NCBI GenBank assembly: GCA_037445575.1
Contig: JBBIKH010000008.1
Coordinates: forward strand, 1 to 32,400
Direction of reading: 5' to 3'
Source: Oleimicrobium sp037445575
GTDB taxonomy: Bacteria; Zhuqueibacterota; Zhuqueibacteria; JANLFK01; Oleimicrobiaceae
Length of the DNA stretch: 32,400 nt
Under the pieces are notes generated by a model. That model was given only the letters and a program-made list of their open reading frames with translations, was not told the origin of the DNA and did no database searches. Positions 32,058 through 32,400 of this stretch are shown here, one piece after another (the stretch's first letter is position 1; each line of letters starts with the position of its first letter). Position numbers and translations under genes: made by a program.

Positions 32058-32400
32058 TCACGTTGCGCAGGAGTGCCGCAATCTGGCGAGCACCTGCTCG
32101 GTGATTGCGACCCCAGCTTTGGCCAACGCCAGGATTACCGCCCCTGCCACTGGCTCAAAGCGCGGCCAGTCGATGTGTACCTGTTGCGAGACCTTGGTCA
32201 ACTCTTCGCGCATCAAAGGTTCCAAGACAGCTCGCTGATGGAAGACGCTCCCCACCAGGGCCACGTCCACTTCTTGTCCCTCTAACCCGAGCCGGCGAGC
32301 CACGGTGGCCGCCATCCTGCCCAATTCGCGCCCTGCGGTGGCAACAATGCCTCTGGCCACACCGTCGCCCGCGGCCGCCTCCTCGAAGACCAATGGGGCG
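32058..32400 (-). CDS. BadF/BadG-type N-acetylglucosamine kinase-like protein (C-terminal part, cut by window edge)
   Basis: The frame is open from base 32400 to a TGA at 32058 and encodes the last 114 codons or so of a protein. The text DGVARGIVATAGRELGRMAATVARRLGL, VDVALVGSVFHQRAVLEPLMRE and FEPVAGAVILALAKAG resembles the C-terminal lobe of the BadF/BadG/BcrA/BcrD ATPase family, to which GlcNAc kinases belong. Its place before anmK favours a role in amino-sugar recycling, but the substrate cannot be read from this part. The start and ATP-binding loop lie outside the window. Confidence 0.82.
   Translation of the reverse strand, partial: APLVFEEAAAGDGVARGIVATAGRELGRMAATVARRLGLEGQEVDVALVGSVFHQRAVLEPLMREELTKVSQQVHIDWPRFEPVAGAVILALAKAGVAITEQVLARLRHSCAT

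Noticed and set aside
31335..32285. 316-codon plus-strand open frame
   Set aside because: Antisense to anmK and the adjacent kinase gene; no independent support.
1..32400. CRISPR arrays, insertion sequences, tRNA or rRNA genes, riboswitches
   Set aside because: Nearly all sequence is taken by assigned genes. The remaining gaps are at most about 240 bases, and none shows regular repeats, transposase remains, a cloverleaf or a known riboswitch core.

Overview
The window is a dense, GC-rich bacterial chromosome segment with no mobile element, CRISPR array, tRNA or rRNA that I can see. All supported genes but one lie on the minus strand. The longest stretch without a gene is about 240 bases (10140-10376). 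A lipoprotein with a lipobox, an outer-membrane-type barrel protein and an EnvC-like murein hydrolase activator point to a Gram-negative (diderm) cell. The V-type ATPase operon has the gene order E-DUF2764-A-B-D-I-K known from Chlamydiae, spirochaetes and Bacteroidetes-like lineages. With the high GC this suggests a member of the FCB/PVC-type phyla, possibly an uncultured candidate phylum. That placement is inference, not shown by a marker gene.

Layout in order of transcription (right to left). From 32400 to 21815 runs a housekeeping block: a partial BadF/N-acetylglucosamine-kinase-like gene, anmK, envC-like, holB, ricT (PSP1), metG, tatD, rsmA, recO and an alpha2-type glycyl-tRNA synthetase. 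The order holB-ricT-metG-tatD-rsmA resembles the Bacillus subtilis dnaX-to-ksgA region. The only plus-strand gene (20616-21797) encodes an unrecognised outer-membrane barrel protein with a C-terminal coiled coil, transcribed divergently from gpmI. Next come gpmI and a nucleic-acid-joining cluster (archease, rtcB, ligA) with a good sigma70-like promoter in front of archease. They are followed by an M48 lipoprotein protease, a YtxH-like protein and a DUF948 protein.

From 13058 to the left edge the window is given to ion transport: a Ca2+-type P-type ATPase, then a complete seven-gene V/A-type ATPase operon with its own candidate promoter, then, after only 37 bases and with no visible terminator, an F-type ATP synthase operon (AtpZ/AtpI-like, a, c, b, delta, start of alpha). 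The V-type ring subunit keeps the whole set of Na+-binding side chains known from Enterococcus NtpK. The F-type c subunit lacks the Na+ signature and looks proton-specific. The cell may therefore run a Na+-coupled and an H+-coupled rotary enzyme from one locus together with a Ca2+ pump. This tandem arrangement, and the V-type enzyme lacking recognisable C, F and G subunits, are the most interesting content of the window.
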